From positions 1 through 21,058 of the forward strand of contig CAZTTG010000102.1 in assembly GCA_964615935.1 (NCBI GenBank): a stretch of 21,058 bases of DNA. Reading direction: 5' to 3'. The notes below the pieces were generated by a model. That model was not told the DNA's origin, did no database searches, and saw only the letters and a list, made by a program, of their open reading frames with translations. The position numbers were made by a program, and so were the translations under genes. This DNA comes from CAZTTG01 sp964615935. GTDB taxonomy: Bacteria; Planctomycetota; UBA1135; GCA-002686595. Of the stretch, positions 14,953-21,058 are shown piece by piece. Numbering within the stretch: position 1 is the stretch's first letter; each line of letters opens with the position of its first letter.

Positions 14953-16458
14953 TCAGACCGCGACCCCGTAGACCTCCTCGGTCACGCTGCGGATGTACCT
15001 CAGGAAGGGCTCGGGCGAGAGCTTCGAGCCGGTGGCGCGCTCCACCAGCTCCTCGGCCCGCCAGCGGCCTCCCTGCGAGTGGATGTTCTGGCGCAGCCAG
15101 CCCAGCAGGGGGGCGAACTCGCCCCGGGCGAGGTTGGCCTCCTGGGAGCCCAGCTCGCGCTCGGCGGCCTCGTAGAGCTGGGCGTTGACCAGGTTGCCCA
15201 GGGCGTAGCTGGGGAAGTAGCCGAAGGCGCCCATGGACCAGTGGATGTCCTGCAGCACGCCCTCGGCCGCGTTGGCGGGCCGGACGCCGAGGAGCTTCTC
15301 GCAGGTGTCGTCCCAGAGGGCCGGCAGCTCGGCCACCTCGACCTCGCCCGCGATGAGCCGACGCTCGATCTCGAAGCGCGCGATCACGTGCAGGTTGTAG
15401 GTGGCCTCGTCGGCCTCGACCCGGATGAGGCTGGGCGCGACGGTGTGCAGGGCCGGCCAGATGTCGTCCACCCCGACCCCGCGCTTGTCCGGGAAGGCCT
15501 CCTGGAGGTGGGGGAGGGCCCACCGCCAGAAGGCGCGGCTGCGGCCGACCAGGTTCTCCCACAGCCGCGACTGGGACTCGTGGATGGCCATGGACGTGGG
15601 CTGGCCGATGGGCGTGCGCGCCCACTCCTCGGGCAGCCCCTGCTCGTACATGCCGTGTCCGGCCTCGTGCACGATGCCGAAGAGCGCCGGGCGGAGGTCG
15701 TTCGCCTGCGAGCGCCAGGTCAGGCGCACGTCGCCCAGGCTGAAGGTGGTGCAGAAGGGGTGCGCCGATCCGTCGATGCGGCCCCTCTGGAAGTCGAAGC
15801 CCATGCGGCTGACCACGAGCCGGGCGAGGGCGAGCTGTCGGTCGGGGGCGAAGTCGCCGCGGACCGGGGACTCGTCCACGACCACGCCGCTCTCGGAGAC
15901 CGCGGCCACCAGGGGCGCGAGCTCGGCGGTGAGCTTCTCGAAGACGGACGCGATGCTCTCCTCGGTGGCGCCCAGCTCGAACTCGTCGATCAGGGTGTCG
16001 TAGGGACGCCCGTGCGGTGAGATGGCGCGGGCCTGCTCGCGGCGCAGCGCCACGAGCTGCTCCAGCTCGCCTTGGAAGAGCGCGAAGTCGCCCTCGGCCC
16101 GCGCCCGCTGCCAGGCGTTCAGTCCGCGGCTGGAGGCCTCGGCCAGGGCCTTGGCGAGCGAGGTGGGCACCTTGGAGGCGCGGCTCACCTGACGGTCCGC
16201 CTCGCGGGCCTGGGCCTCCAGGTCGCTGCCCGGCTCGGCCAGCTCGGCGGCGGCCTCCACCGCCTCGCGCAGCTCGGGCGCGATCAGCCGGGCGTGCTTG
16301 ATCCCGGCCAGCGTGGACAGGGCCTGGGCGCGGCCGGCGTGCCCGCCCTCGGGCATGTAGGTCTCCTGGTCCCACTGCAGCACGGCCTCGGCGGCGGTCA
16401 GGTCGTGGATCTCGGCCCACAGTTCGTACAGGTGCTCCTGCGGTGTTCGTGTGCTCAT
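14953..16458 (-). CDS. M32-family metallocarboxypeptidase (carboxypeptidase Taq type)
   Basis: This 501-residue cytoplasmic zinc carboxypeptidase removes C-terminal residues from peptides and has the normal length for family M32. The zinc site is HEAGH (His264, Glu265, His268) with the third ligand Glu294 in HESQSRLWEN, both family signatures. DVRLTWR just before the HExxH and DDIWPALHTV with IRVEADEATYNLHVI further on are also typical, and the fold is mostly helical. The ATG at 16458 is preferred over the longer open frame because the family's N-terminus begins about here and the upstream codons read as non-coding. A near-consensus -10 (TACAAT) lies only nine bases before the ATG with no Shine-Dalgarno, suggesting an almost leaderless mRNA. 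It probably works in peptide recycling; no functional link to its neighbours is evident. Confidence 0.93.
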   Translation of the reverse strand: MSTRTPQEHLYELWAEIHDLTAAEAVLQWDQETYMPEGGHAGRAQALSTLAGIKHARLIAPELREAVEAAAELAEPGSDLEAQAREADRQVSRASKVPTSLAKALAEASSRGLNAWQRARAEGDFALFQGELEQLVALRREQARAISPHGRPYDTLIDEFELGATEESIASVFEKLTAELAPLVAAVSESGVVVDESPVRGDFAPDRQLALARLVVSRMGFDFQRGRIDGSAHPFCTTFSLGDVRLTWRSQANDLRPALFGIVHEAGHGMYEQGLPEEWARTPIGQPTSMAIHESQSRLWENLVGRSRAFWRWALPHLQEAFPDKRGVGVDDIWPALHTVAPSLIRVEADEATYNLHVIARFEIERRLIAGEVEVAELPALWDDTCEKLLGVRPANAAEGVLQDIHWSMGAFGYFPSYALGNLVNAQLYEAAERELGSQEANLARGEFAPLLGWLRQNIHSQGGRWRAEELVERATGSKLSPEPFLRYIRSVTEEVYGVAV

Positions 16459-16467
16459 GGCGAGGCG

Positions 16468-16473
16468 ATTGTA
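16468..16473 (-). promoter_or_regulatory. -10 element TACAAT close to the M32 start
   Basis: On the minus strand TACAAT (16473-16468) is the best -10 match noticed in the window. Transcription starting about seven bases downstream would leave a leader of only a few nucleotides. No good -35 is seen; GGACTGTC near 16492-16499 is the nearest candidate. Confidence 0.4.
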
Positions 16474-16632
16474 GGGAAAGGGGGGCGGAGCGACAGTCCA
16501 GGGCGATCCGCGCGGCCGCTCGAACCATCCCAAGCCCCCACCCGCCCGGGGATCGTCCCGCCCTGCTGCGGTTGCGGGGAACGCGGCCTTTTTTCGAGAG
16601 GACCCGATCCCGGGCTCCCCCGGCCTCGCCCC

Positions 16633-16652
16633 CGTCAGCCGAGCCGCTGACG
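16633..16652 (-). terminator. hairpin downstream of the M64 peptidase gene
   Basis: CGTCAGC (16633-16639) and GCTGACG (16646-16652) form a perfect 7-bp stem with a 6-nt loop, 41 bp past the M64 stop on the minus strand. No T-run follows on that strand. A T6 run at 16589-16594 reads on the plus strand, where no gene needs it. Confidence 0.4.
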
Positions 16653-16692
16653 CCCCTCGGCGCTCGAGGACTCGGCGCGCCGGTCGTCGGGT

Positions 16693-18153
16693 TCAGTCCT
16701 CCGCCGGAACCATCACCCACCAGCCGCGCTCGGACTCGAGCACCCCGTCCTCGTCCCGCAGCACCCAGGGCCACTTCTCGCCCCGCAGCCGGGTGGTGTC
16801 CTTCGCGCGGCAGATCACGCGGTAGCGGCCCGGCTCGTCGATGTCGCTGCGCTTGAGGCGGAGCTCGTGGTCGCCGCGGCGGTTGTTGCGGCTGGTGTGG
16901 ACCGGCTTCTGGGCGATGTTGGGCAGGGGACCGCGGTCCCGGCGATCTCCCCGCCGTCGCGCGGGGCGGCTGCGGGTCTCGTCCCGATCCCGCCGACCGA
17001 TCTTCACCTCGGGGGCGGCGCGCGGAGCGCGCTCGAGGGGGATCACCCACCAGGAGACCTCGAGGGCGTGCGAATCGGGTCGCATCACCTGCACCTGAAA
17101 CTCGAGGGGCTCGTCGCGCAGGATCAGCGCCTCGTCCGAGGCGACGTCAGTGGCCTCCGGGGTGCAGTGGTCGATCGGGTCGACGTGGGCGTAGATGCGC
17201 TTGACCAGCTGCTCGCGGCACACCCGGCAGAAGAACTCGCCGCTCAGCATCACGCAGCCCGAGGCGGTCGGCTTCCAGGCGCCGCGCACTTGACCGGACG
17301 CGCCCTCGTACATCCCGATCCCCGGCACCCTGGCCTCGATCCAGTGGGCCCAGGGAGCCTTCTCGGGGTCCGGCGAGCTGGCGACGTTGACGCCGTCGCG
17401 CACGCTCCCGCGCGGGTGCGTTTCGCTCGAGTACTCGTCCGAGAGATGGCCGAAGGAGTGGCCGAACTCGTGGATCACGGTGCGTATGCCCCGGCCCCCG
17501 ATGGTGGCGATCCCGCCGCCCCCGGTGCCCATCACGCCGTTGCGAACGAAGACGATGGCCTGACTGTCGTGCTCCGGCAGCTCGGCGAGCATCCCCCGCA
17601 CCAGGCCGCCGTCGATACCCACGTGTCCGGCATAGGTGCCCGTCGTGTATCCGCCCAACGCCGTATCGTACTCGCGGCCGTATCCATCCACGCCGTTCTC
17701 GGCGCTCACCAGGGTGGTGCGCAGGAAGTTGAAGTAGGAGTAGTACTCGCGGAAGGTGCCCTGGCGCTCGAAGACCGGCGGGATGTCCTCGGCCAGCTTG
17801 TCGAAGCCCTTCTGCTCGTCGAGCTGGTAGCCCTCGCCCATGAGCACGACGTCGACCCGATTGGACGAGGGACCGCTGCGGACGACGTCGGCCCACCCCA
17901 GGTAGGCGCTGGGCCGAGAGCGGCGCTCGGCCACCACGCCGGCGCGCGTGTCGGGGTGCTTCTTCGCGATCTGCTCGTAGATCCGGCGGGCGTCCTTGTA
18001 GCGGCCGTCGGCGGCGCGCCCCTCGGCCTTCTCGAGCAGGGCCAGGGCATCCTCCTCGTCGCCGGGGGAGGAGGGCGCGGGCGCGCCGAGGGGCGACAGA
18101 GCGCCGGGCAAAACGAGGGCGAGGGCGGCGATCCGGGAGATGAGCGGGTTCAT
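16693..18153 (-). CDS. exported M64-family metallopeptidase (IgA peptidase M64-like)
   Basis: This 486-residue secreted zinc peptidase has a signal peptide of about 25 residues (MNPLISRIAALALVLPGAL). A short helical, TPR-like stretch (about 40-80: ALLEKAEGRAADGRYKDARRIYEQ without the gaps of a full repeat) follows. The M64 domain (about 95-345) shows VDVVLMGEGY, a YYSYFNFLRT segment, and the zinc site HEFGHSFGHLSDEY (His228, Glu229, His232). The family's Cys-rich end is also present (SGCVML and FCRVCREQL). The last 140 residues are an Arg-rich linker and a beta-rich tail, WWVMVPAED at the end. The ATG at 18153 starts the signal peptide; the open frame runs further up but reads as non-coding. 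Despite the family name an immunoglobulin substrate is not implied; in environmental bacteria such enzymes are probably general secreted proteases. Confidence 0.88.
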   Translation of the reverse strand: MNPLISRIAALALVLPGALSPLGAPAPSSPGDEEDALALLEKAEGRAADGRYKDARRIYEQIAKKHPDTRAGVVAERRSRPSAYLGWADVVRSGPSSNRVDVVLMGEGYQLDEQKGFDKLAEDIPPVFERQGTFREYYSYFNFLRTTLVSAENGVDGYGREYDTALGGYTTGTYAGHVGIDGGLVRGMLAELPEHDSQAIVFVRNGVMGTGGGGIATIGGRGIRTVIHEFGHSFGHLSDEYSSETHPRGSVRDGVNVASSPDPEKAPWAHWIEARVPGIGMYEGASGQVRGAWKPTASGCVMLSGEFFCRVCREQLVKRIYAHVDPIDHCTPEATDVASDEALILRDEPLEFQVQVMRPDSHALEVSWWVIPLERAPRAAPEVKIGRRDRDETRSRPARRRGDRRDRGPLPNIAQKPVHTSRNNRRGDHELRLKRSDIDEPGRYRVICRAKDTTRLRGEKWPWVLRDEDGVLESERGWWVMVPAED

Positions 18154-18173
18154 GTCCGATCGGGGGTGGGGGA

Positions 18174-18191
18174 TAGTGGACGGTCCCACTA
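18174..18191. promoter_or_regulatory. inverted repeat in the M64 promoter region
   Basis: TAGTGG (18174-18179) and CCACTA (18186-18191) form a perfect 6-bp dyad with a 6-bp spacer, about 20-38 bp before the M64 start. A poor -10-like TATCCC (minus strand, 18175-18170) touches it. It could be a repressor operator; the evidence is the symmetry alone. Confidence 0.3.
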
Positions 18192-18301
18192 CCCGCTCAG
18201 ATTGCCGGGGGTTCCCTCCGCCCACCCGGAGCCGGTCCCCTTTTCACGTCGATCTTGCACGAGGGCGGACCCTTGCGCGCCCAGATATCGAGGCAGTCAG
18301 A

Positions 18302-18319
18302 TCCCGCATGTTCGCGGGA
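18302..18319 (-). terminator. hairpin just past the aminotransferase stop
   Basis: TCCCGC (18302-18307) pairs with GCGGGA (18314-18319) around a 6-nt loop, and one G-U pair can extend it on the minus strand. It begins eight bases after the stop codon of the aminotransferase. No T-run follows, so it may be a weak terminator or a 3'-end stabiliser. Confidence 0.4.
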
Positions 18320-18326
18320 CGAAGCC

Positions 18327-19433
18327 TCACTTCCCGTCCCGATAGGACCGGATCCCCTCCGTCAGCCTCTCCAGCCCCTGCCGGACGCAGTCCTCGGGCT
18401 GGCCGAATCCCACCCGGATGTGGCCCGGGGCCCCGAAAAACTCGCCGGGCATCACGTCCACGCCGTGCTCCCGCGCCAGGTGGCGCCGGAGCTCGAAGGT
18501 GTCCCCGACCCCCAGGATGCGCGGGAAGGCGATCAGCCCGTGCTCGGCCAGGCGGCCCTCGACCCCCTCGGTCTCCGCCAGCCAGCGGACGAGGTGGGGC
18601 CGGCTCTCCAGCGCGAAGCGCAGGTACCGCTCGCGCAGGGCGTCGAGGCGGTCCAGGGCGCGCAGCCCCCCCCGCATGGCCGTGGTGGGGGGGTCCACGT
18701 AGGACAGGAAGATCATGTCCTCGATCCCCTCGCGGTCCCGCGCGAGCCCCTCACCCAGGCCGATCCACCCCACCCGCAGGCCCCCCATGCCGTAGGCCTT
18801 GGTCAGGCTGCCCACGCTGACGGCGTTGGGCGCCTCGAGGAAGGCCTGGACCCGCTCGGCGGCGGGCAGGAACTCCATGTAGACCTCGGTGCAGAGCAGG
18901 ATCCCGCCCGCCCTCGCCGCGATCTCGGCCGCGGCGCGGATCTCCTCCGCCCCGGAGAGCGCTCCGGTGGGGTTGTGGGTGTTCGTCAGGAAGGCCGAGC
19001 CCGCACCCCGGCAGCCCTCGAGCGCGGCCTCGACCGCCCCGGAATCCAGGCGCCAGCCGTCCTCCGCCCGGCGCTCGACCAGGGCCAGCTCGGCGCCGAA
19101 GAGGGGGGGAAGGGCGCGCAGGGCCTCGTAGGAGGGGATCTCGACCGCGACCCGGCCCGCCCCGCGGAAGTACCGCATGGCCAGGACGTTCATGGCCGCC
19201 GAGGCCCCCATGGTGGCGATCACCCGGCGGGGCTCGACCCCCAGGCGCTCCGCCAGCCGGGCCTCCAGGGCCGCCTGGACCTCGCCCCCGAAGCCGGGAT
19301 CGATGGGCTCGGGCTCGCCCAGCTCGGCCGGCTCGGGCGCGGGCATGCCGGACTGCGAGAGGACGCACGGGGTGCTGAAGGACTCCGTGCGGGCGAACGC
19401 CATGTACGGGAAGCGCAGGGGGTTGGAATCCAT
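18327..19433 (-). CDS. class I/II PLP-dependent aminotransferase
   Basis: This 368-residue cytoplasmic fold-type I PLP enzyme probably transfers an amino group between an amino acid and a keto acid. Key features are GASAAMNVLA near residue 100 (phosphate-binding turn), IPSYEAL, NTHNPTG (Asn154), the Schiff-base lysine Lys212 in SLTKAYGMGGLRVGW and the carboxylate-binding Arg340 in IRVGFGQ. Oddly, the usual D-E-V-Y segment, whose Asp holds the PLP ring nitrogen, reads CTEVY with Thr182 at the Asp position. The ATG at 19433 (MDSNPLRFPYMAF) is chosen because upstream codons look non-coding; Met11 at 19403 is an alternative. There is no Shine-Dalgarno. The gene is divergent from the SH3b protein gene across 155 bp. 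The substrate cannot be told from sequence. Confidence 0.87.
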   Translation of the reverse strand: MDSNPLRFPYMAFARTESFSTPCVLSQSGMPAPEPAELGEPEPIDPGFGGEVQAALEARLAERLGVEPRRVIATMGASAAMNVLAMRYFRGAGRVAVEIPSYEALRALPPLFGAELALVERRAEDGWRLDSGAVEAALEGCRGAGSAFLTNTHNPTGALSGAEEIRAAAEIAARAGGILLCTEVYMEFLPAAERVQAFLEAPNAVSVGSLTKAYGMGGLRVGWIGLGEGLARDREGIEDMIFLSYVDPPTTAMRGGLRALDRLDALRERYLRFALESRPHLVRWLAETEGVEGRLAEHGLIAFPRILGVGDTFELRRHLAREHGVDVMPGEFFGAPGHIRVGFGQPEDCVRQGLERLTEGIRSYRDGK

Positions 19434-19451
19434 GGTTGCGGAGGCGGTGGA

Positions 19452-19468
19452 ACGGCCCCTCGGGCCGT
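19452..19468. promoter_or_regulatory. 7-bp hairpin in the divergent region before the aminotransferase
   Basis: ACGGCCC (19452-19458) and GGGCCGT (19462-19468) form a perfect stem with a 3-nt loop, 19 bp before the aminotransferase start. On the minus strand an extended -10-like TGCTAGAAC lies upstream of it (about 19491-19483), so the hairpin would sit in the 5' leader. Its function is not known. Confidence 0.3.
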
Positions 19469-19588
19469 GATAGGTTGCGCGAGTTCTAGCACGATCCGCA
19501 TGGATGGGCGAGGTCGCTGCCACGGCCCGGGAGCGGCGCGCGGCGGATCGGGAAGAGGGGCGGGCCCCTGAGCTCGGGGTAGACGACG

Positions 19589-20785
19589 ATGAGGAACGGC
19601 ACCATGTCGAGGATCCGGTTGGGGACGGGGGCGGCGCTGATCGCGTTCCTCCCGGCTGCCGCCTTCGCCGCCACCATGGGGCAGCAGGAGCGGCCCCAGC
19701 TCCGCTACGTGGCCGCGGGCCCCGAGGGGGCCCTGGCGCGAAACCTGAACGACCGGGACGGCGTGTCGGTGGGCAGGGTGCCCGCCGGCGGCATCCTGGC
19801 CGTGCACGGGGAGAACCGCGGCTGGCTGGAGGTCGAGAGGCCCGGCGGCTTCGAGGTGTGGGTCTTCGGCCAGTTCGTGAGGGCGACCGACGAGACCGGC
19901 GTGTACGAGGTGACCCGCAACGGCGTGCTGCAGCGCCCCCTGCCCTCCTCCACGCCCGATAGCTGGCCCCTGAGTCAGAAGCTCTTCGCCGGGAACCGGG
20001 TGCGCTTCATCCGCCGGCAGGATCCGGCCCGGCCCCTGGGCCAGGACTGGGTGCAGGTCTGGTCACCCCCCGGAGTGCGGGCGTGGGTGAGCCAGTCCGA
20101 GACCACGGCCCTGCCCTCCGGCGCCCAGGGCTCCGTCCTGTGGGCGGAGGCCGTCCTGAGCGCGGAGAACCGCAGCGGCTCCGGCTCGACCGGGGGCGGC
20201 GTGCAGGCCGGCGAGGGCTCCGAGCAGCTCGCCCAGGCCCAGCGGGCCCTGAACCGGGCCAACGACGTGCTGGCGGCCGAGCGCGACCGCGAGGACCCCG
20301 ACTTCGCCGCGGCCCGCGCCGCCTTCCAGGAGGTCCTCGAGCTCTCCGACACCGGCGCGACCGCGGAGCTGGCCAAAGCGCGCCTGCAGGAGGTCGACTC
20401 CCTTGAGGAGGCCATGCGCCTGCGGGCCGAGCTGGAGGCCGAGCGGGCGGAGATCGCCCGGCGCAGCAGCGAGCGGGAGGAGGCGATCCGGGAGGCCGGC
20501 AAGGACCGCGATCCCCTCGATGGCCGCTTCCTGAGCCGGGGCTGGCTCGAGCCCGCTCCGGGCGAGCTGGCCGAGGAGGGGGTGTGGATCGTGCGCTGGG
20601 GTGGCCTGCCGGTCGCCGAGGTCGTGTGCCCCTCGGGCCGCTACGAGCTGGAGATCTTCTCCGGCTACGACCTGGGGATCGATGGGGCCGCGATCCGCCC
20701 CGGTGGAGCTCGCGTGGGGGCCGCGCCCCTGCCGCGCATCGAGATCACCCGCATCGAGGTGATCTCCGGTCGGCGGGAGAGGTAG
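19589..20785 (+). CDS. exported SH3b-domain protein with coiled coil
   Basis: This 398-residue protein has a signal peptide ending at AFA (25-27). Two bacterial SH3-like beta domains seem to follow: about 39-95 (LRYVAAGPEGALARNL to WVFGQFV, with the typical GENRGWLEVE strand) and about 103-172 (YEVTRNGVLQRP to WVQVWSPPGVRAWVS). A Ser/Gly linker leads to a highly charged helical or coiled-coil region (about 213-308) and a last beta-rich domain (about 310-398). SH3b domains usually bind peptidoglycan or other wall polymers, so a periplasmic envelope role is likely; no hydrolase motif is seen. The ATG at 19589 has a weak GGGGT upstream; Met6 is an alternative start. The middle resembles the N-terminal half of stress- or wall-associated tetratricopeptide proteins, but I do not recognise a named family. 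Confidence 0.75.
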   Translation: MRNGTMSRIRLGTGAALIAFLPAAAFAATMGQQERPQLRYVAAGPEGALARNLNDRDGVSVGRVPAGGILAVHGENRGWLEVERPGGFEVWVFGQFVRATDETGVYEVTRNGVLQRPLPSSTPDSWPLSQKLFAGNRVRFIRRQDPARPLGQDWVQVWSPPGVRAWVSQSETTALPSGAQGSVLWAEAVLSAENRSGSGSTGGGVQAGEGSEQLAQAQRALNRANDVLAAERDREDPDFAAARAAFQEVLELSDTGATAELAKARLQEVDSLEEAMRLRAELEAERAEIARRSSEREEAIREAGKDRDPLDGRFLSRGWLEPAPGELAEEGVWIVRWGGLPVAEVVCPSGRYELEIFSGYDLGIDGAAIRPGGARVGAAPLPRIEITRIEVISGRRER

Positions 20786-20843
20786 GGACCGGCTCGGGGT
20801 CGCGCCGCGCGGCCGGCCCCCGCGGGCGTCCCTCGGAGCGCGC

Positions 20844-21002
20844 ATGAAGCTGTGGACCTGGATCCGGGACCTCCTGCGGCGGCTGGGGGGCCTCGGTCCG
20901 CGTCGGCCGGTGTGCGACACCTGCCGGTGGGATTATGGCGACGCCTGCACGCGACCCGAGCGGCCCAACGCCCTGAGCTGCCCGGACCACGCGCGGCGCT
21001 AG
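20844..21002 (+). CDS. 52-residue four-cysteine protein, putative zinc-binding
   Basis: This short gene has a good Shine-Dalgarno (GGAG, 20835-20838) and shares the string CGGAGCGCGCATG with the kinase start. The product begins MKLWTWIRDLLRRLGG, a short amphipathic basic helix. It ends in a compact motif with CDTC (Cys28, Cys31), YGDAC (Cys39) and a RPERPNALSCPDH segment (Cys49, His52 region), that is, C-x2-C-x7-C then C-x2-H. The spacing suggests a small zinc-ribbon-like fold. It follows the SH3b gene by 58 bp on the same strand and may be co-transcribed, and it is followed at once by a long hairpin. I do not recognise a named family. Confidence 0.62.
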   Translation: MKLWTWIRDLLRRLGGLGPRRPVCDTCRWDYGDACTRPERPNALSCPDHARR

Positions 21003-21003
21003 T

Positions 21004-21057
21004 GGTCTTGGGCGCCCGTTGCGTGGGCCTGGCAACCGAGTTACGGCGCCCAAGGCC
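21004..21057 (+). terminator. long nested hairpin after the small Cys-rich gene
   Basis: Arms 21004-21016 and 21045-21057 pair over 13 bp (one G-U). Inside, GTTGC (21018-21022) pairs with GCAAC (21032-21036) around a 9-nt loop, leaving an 8-nt single-stranded side (21037-21044). It starts two bases after the TAG of the 52-codon gene. It is probably a transcription terminator, but the window ends at 21058, so any T-run or extension is cut off. Confidence 0.55.
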
Positions 21058-21058
21058 T

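Noticed and set aside
16561..16594. Plus-strand intrinsic terminator ending in T6 (16589-16594)
   Set aside because: The stem before the T-run is poor and there is no plus-strand gene upstream for it to terminate.
21004..21058. Integron attC site
   Set aside because: The hairpin with extra bases on one side is reminiscent, but the required GTTRRRY/RYYYAAC core sites are not at the ends and there is no integrase or cassette context.

Overview
The window is very GC-rich, with G or C at most third codon positions, so nearly every real gene carries long open shadow frames on the other strand. I support eleven protein genes that look real plus one 52-codon gene. No rRNA, tRNA, CRISPR array, transposase or phage gene is visible. 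The content is a secreted carboxypeptidase-regulatory-like repeat protein, a large secreted HEAT-repeat protein, an M64 metallopeptidase, a CBS-fused GCS2 ligase and several genes with no Shine-Dalgarno sequence. This suggests a free-living, probably Planctomycetota-like bacterium with a large genome. That placement is inference; Myxococcota, Acidobacteriota or another high-GC lineage is not excluded.

Layout. 188-3315 (minus): a two-gene operon with stop and start sharing one base, encoding a GCS2-family carboxylate-amine ligase fused to a CBS pair, then an AstE/aspartoacylase-type zinc hydrolase. 3521-6265 (plus): a 914-residue membrane-anchored protein of carboxypeptidase-regulatory-like beta domains. 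6319-8679 (plus): a histidine kinase and an OmpR/PhoB-type response regulator overlapping by four bases; the kinase reading frame is broken near an eight-C tract. 8810-11896 (plus): a 1028-residue secreted HEAT-repeat protein. 11897-12105: a convergent intergenic region with terminator-like hairpins. 12106-13488 (minus): an FGGY carbohydrate kinase, preceded by a 164-bp palindrome. 13728-14873 (minus): a lipoprotein with an 18-residue His-Gly repeat. 14953-16458 (minus): an M32 carboxypeptidase. 16693-18153 (minus): an exported M64 peptidase. 18327-19433 (minus): a class I/II aminotransferase. 19589-20785 (plus): an exported SH3b/coiled-coil protein, followed by a 52-residue four-cysteine protein (20844-21002) and a long hairpin at the window edge.

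How the parts may work together. Two almost identical direct-repeat boxes (GTTGAC-N5-GTTGAC, 11-bp period) lie upstream of the kinase-regulator pair and upstream of the HEAT-repeat gene. Their geometry is that of sites bound by PhoB/OmpR-type regulators. The simplest model is an autoregulated two-component system that also controls the neighbouring secreted HEAT protein. The other eye-catching element is the 164-bp near-perfect palindrome. It ends exactly where the Shine-Dalgarno of the FGGY kinase begins, and three of its four scoreable arm mismatches become G-U pairs in RNA of the kinase-coding sense. It is either a leader RNA element or a small palindromic repeat element.
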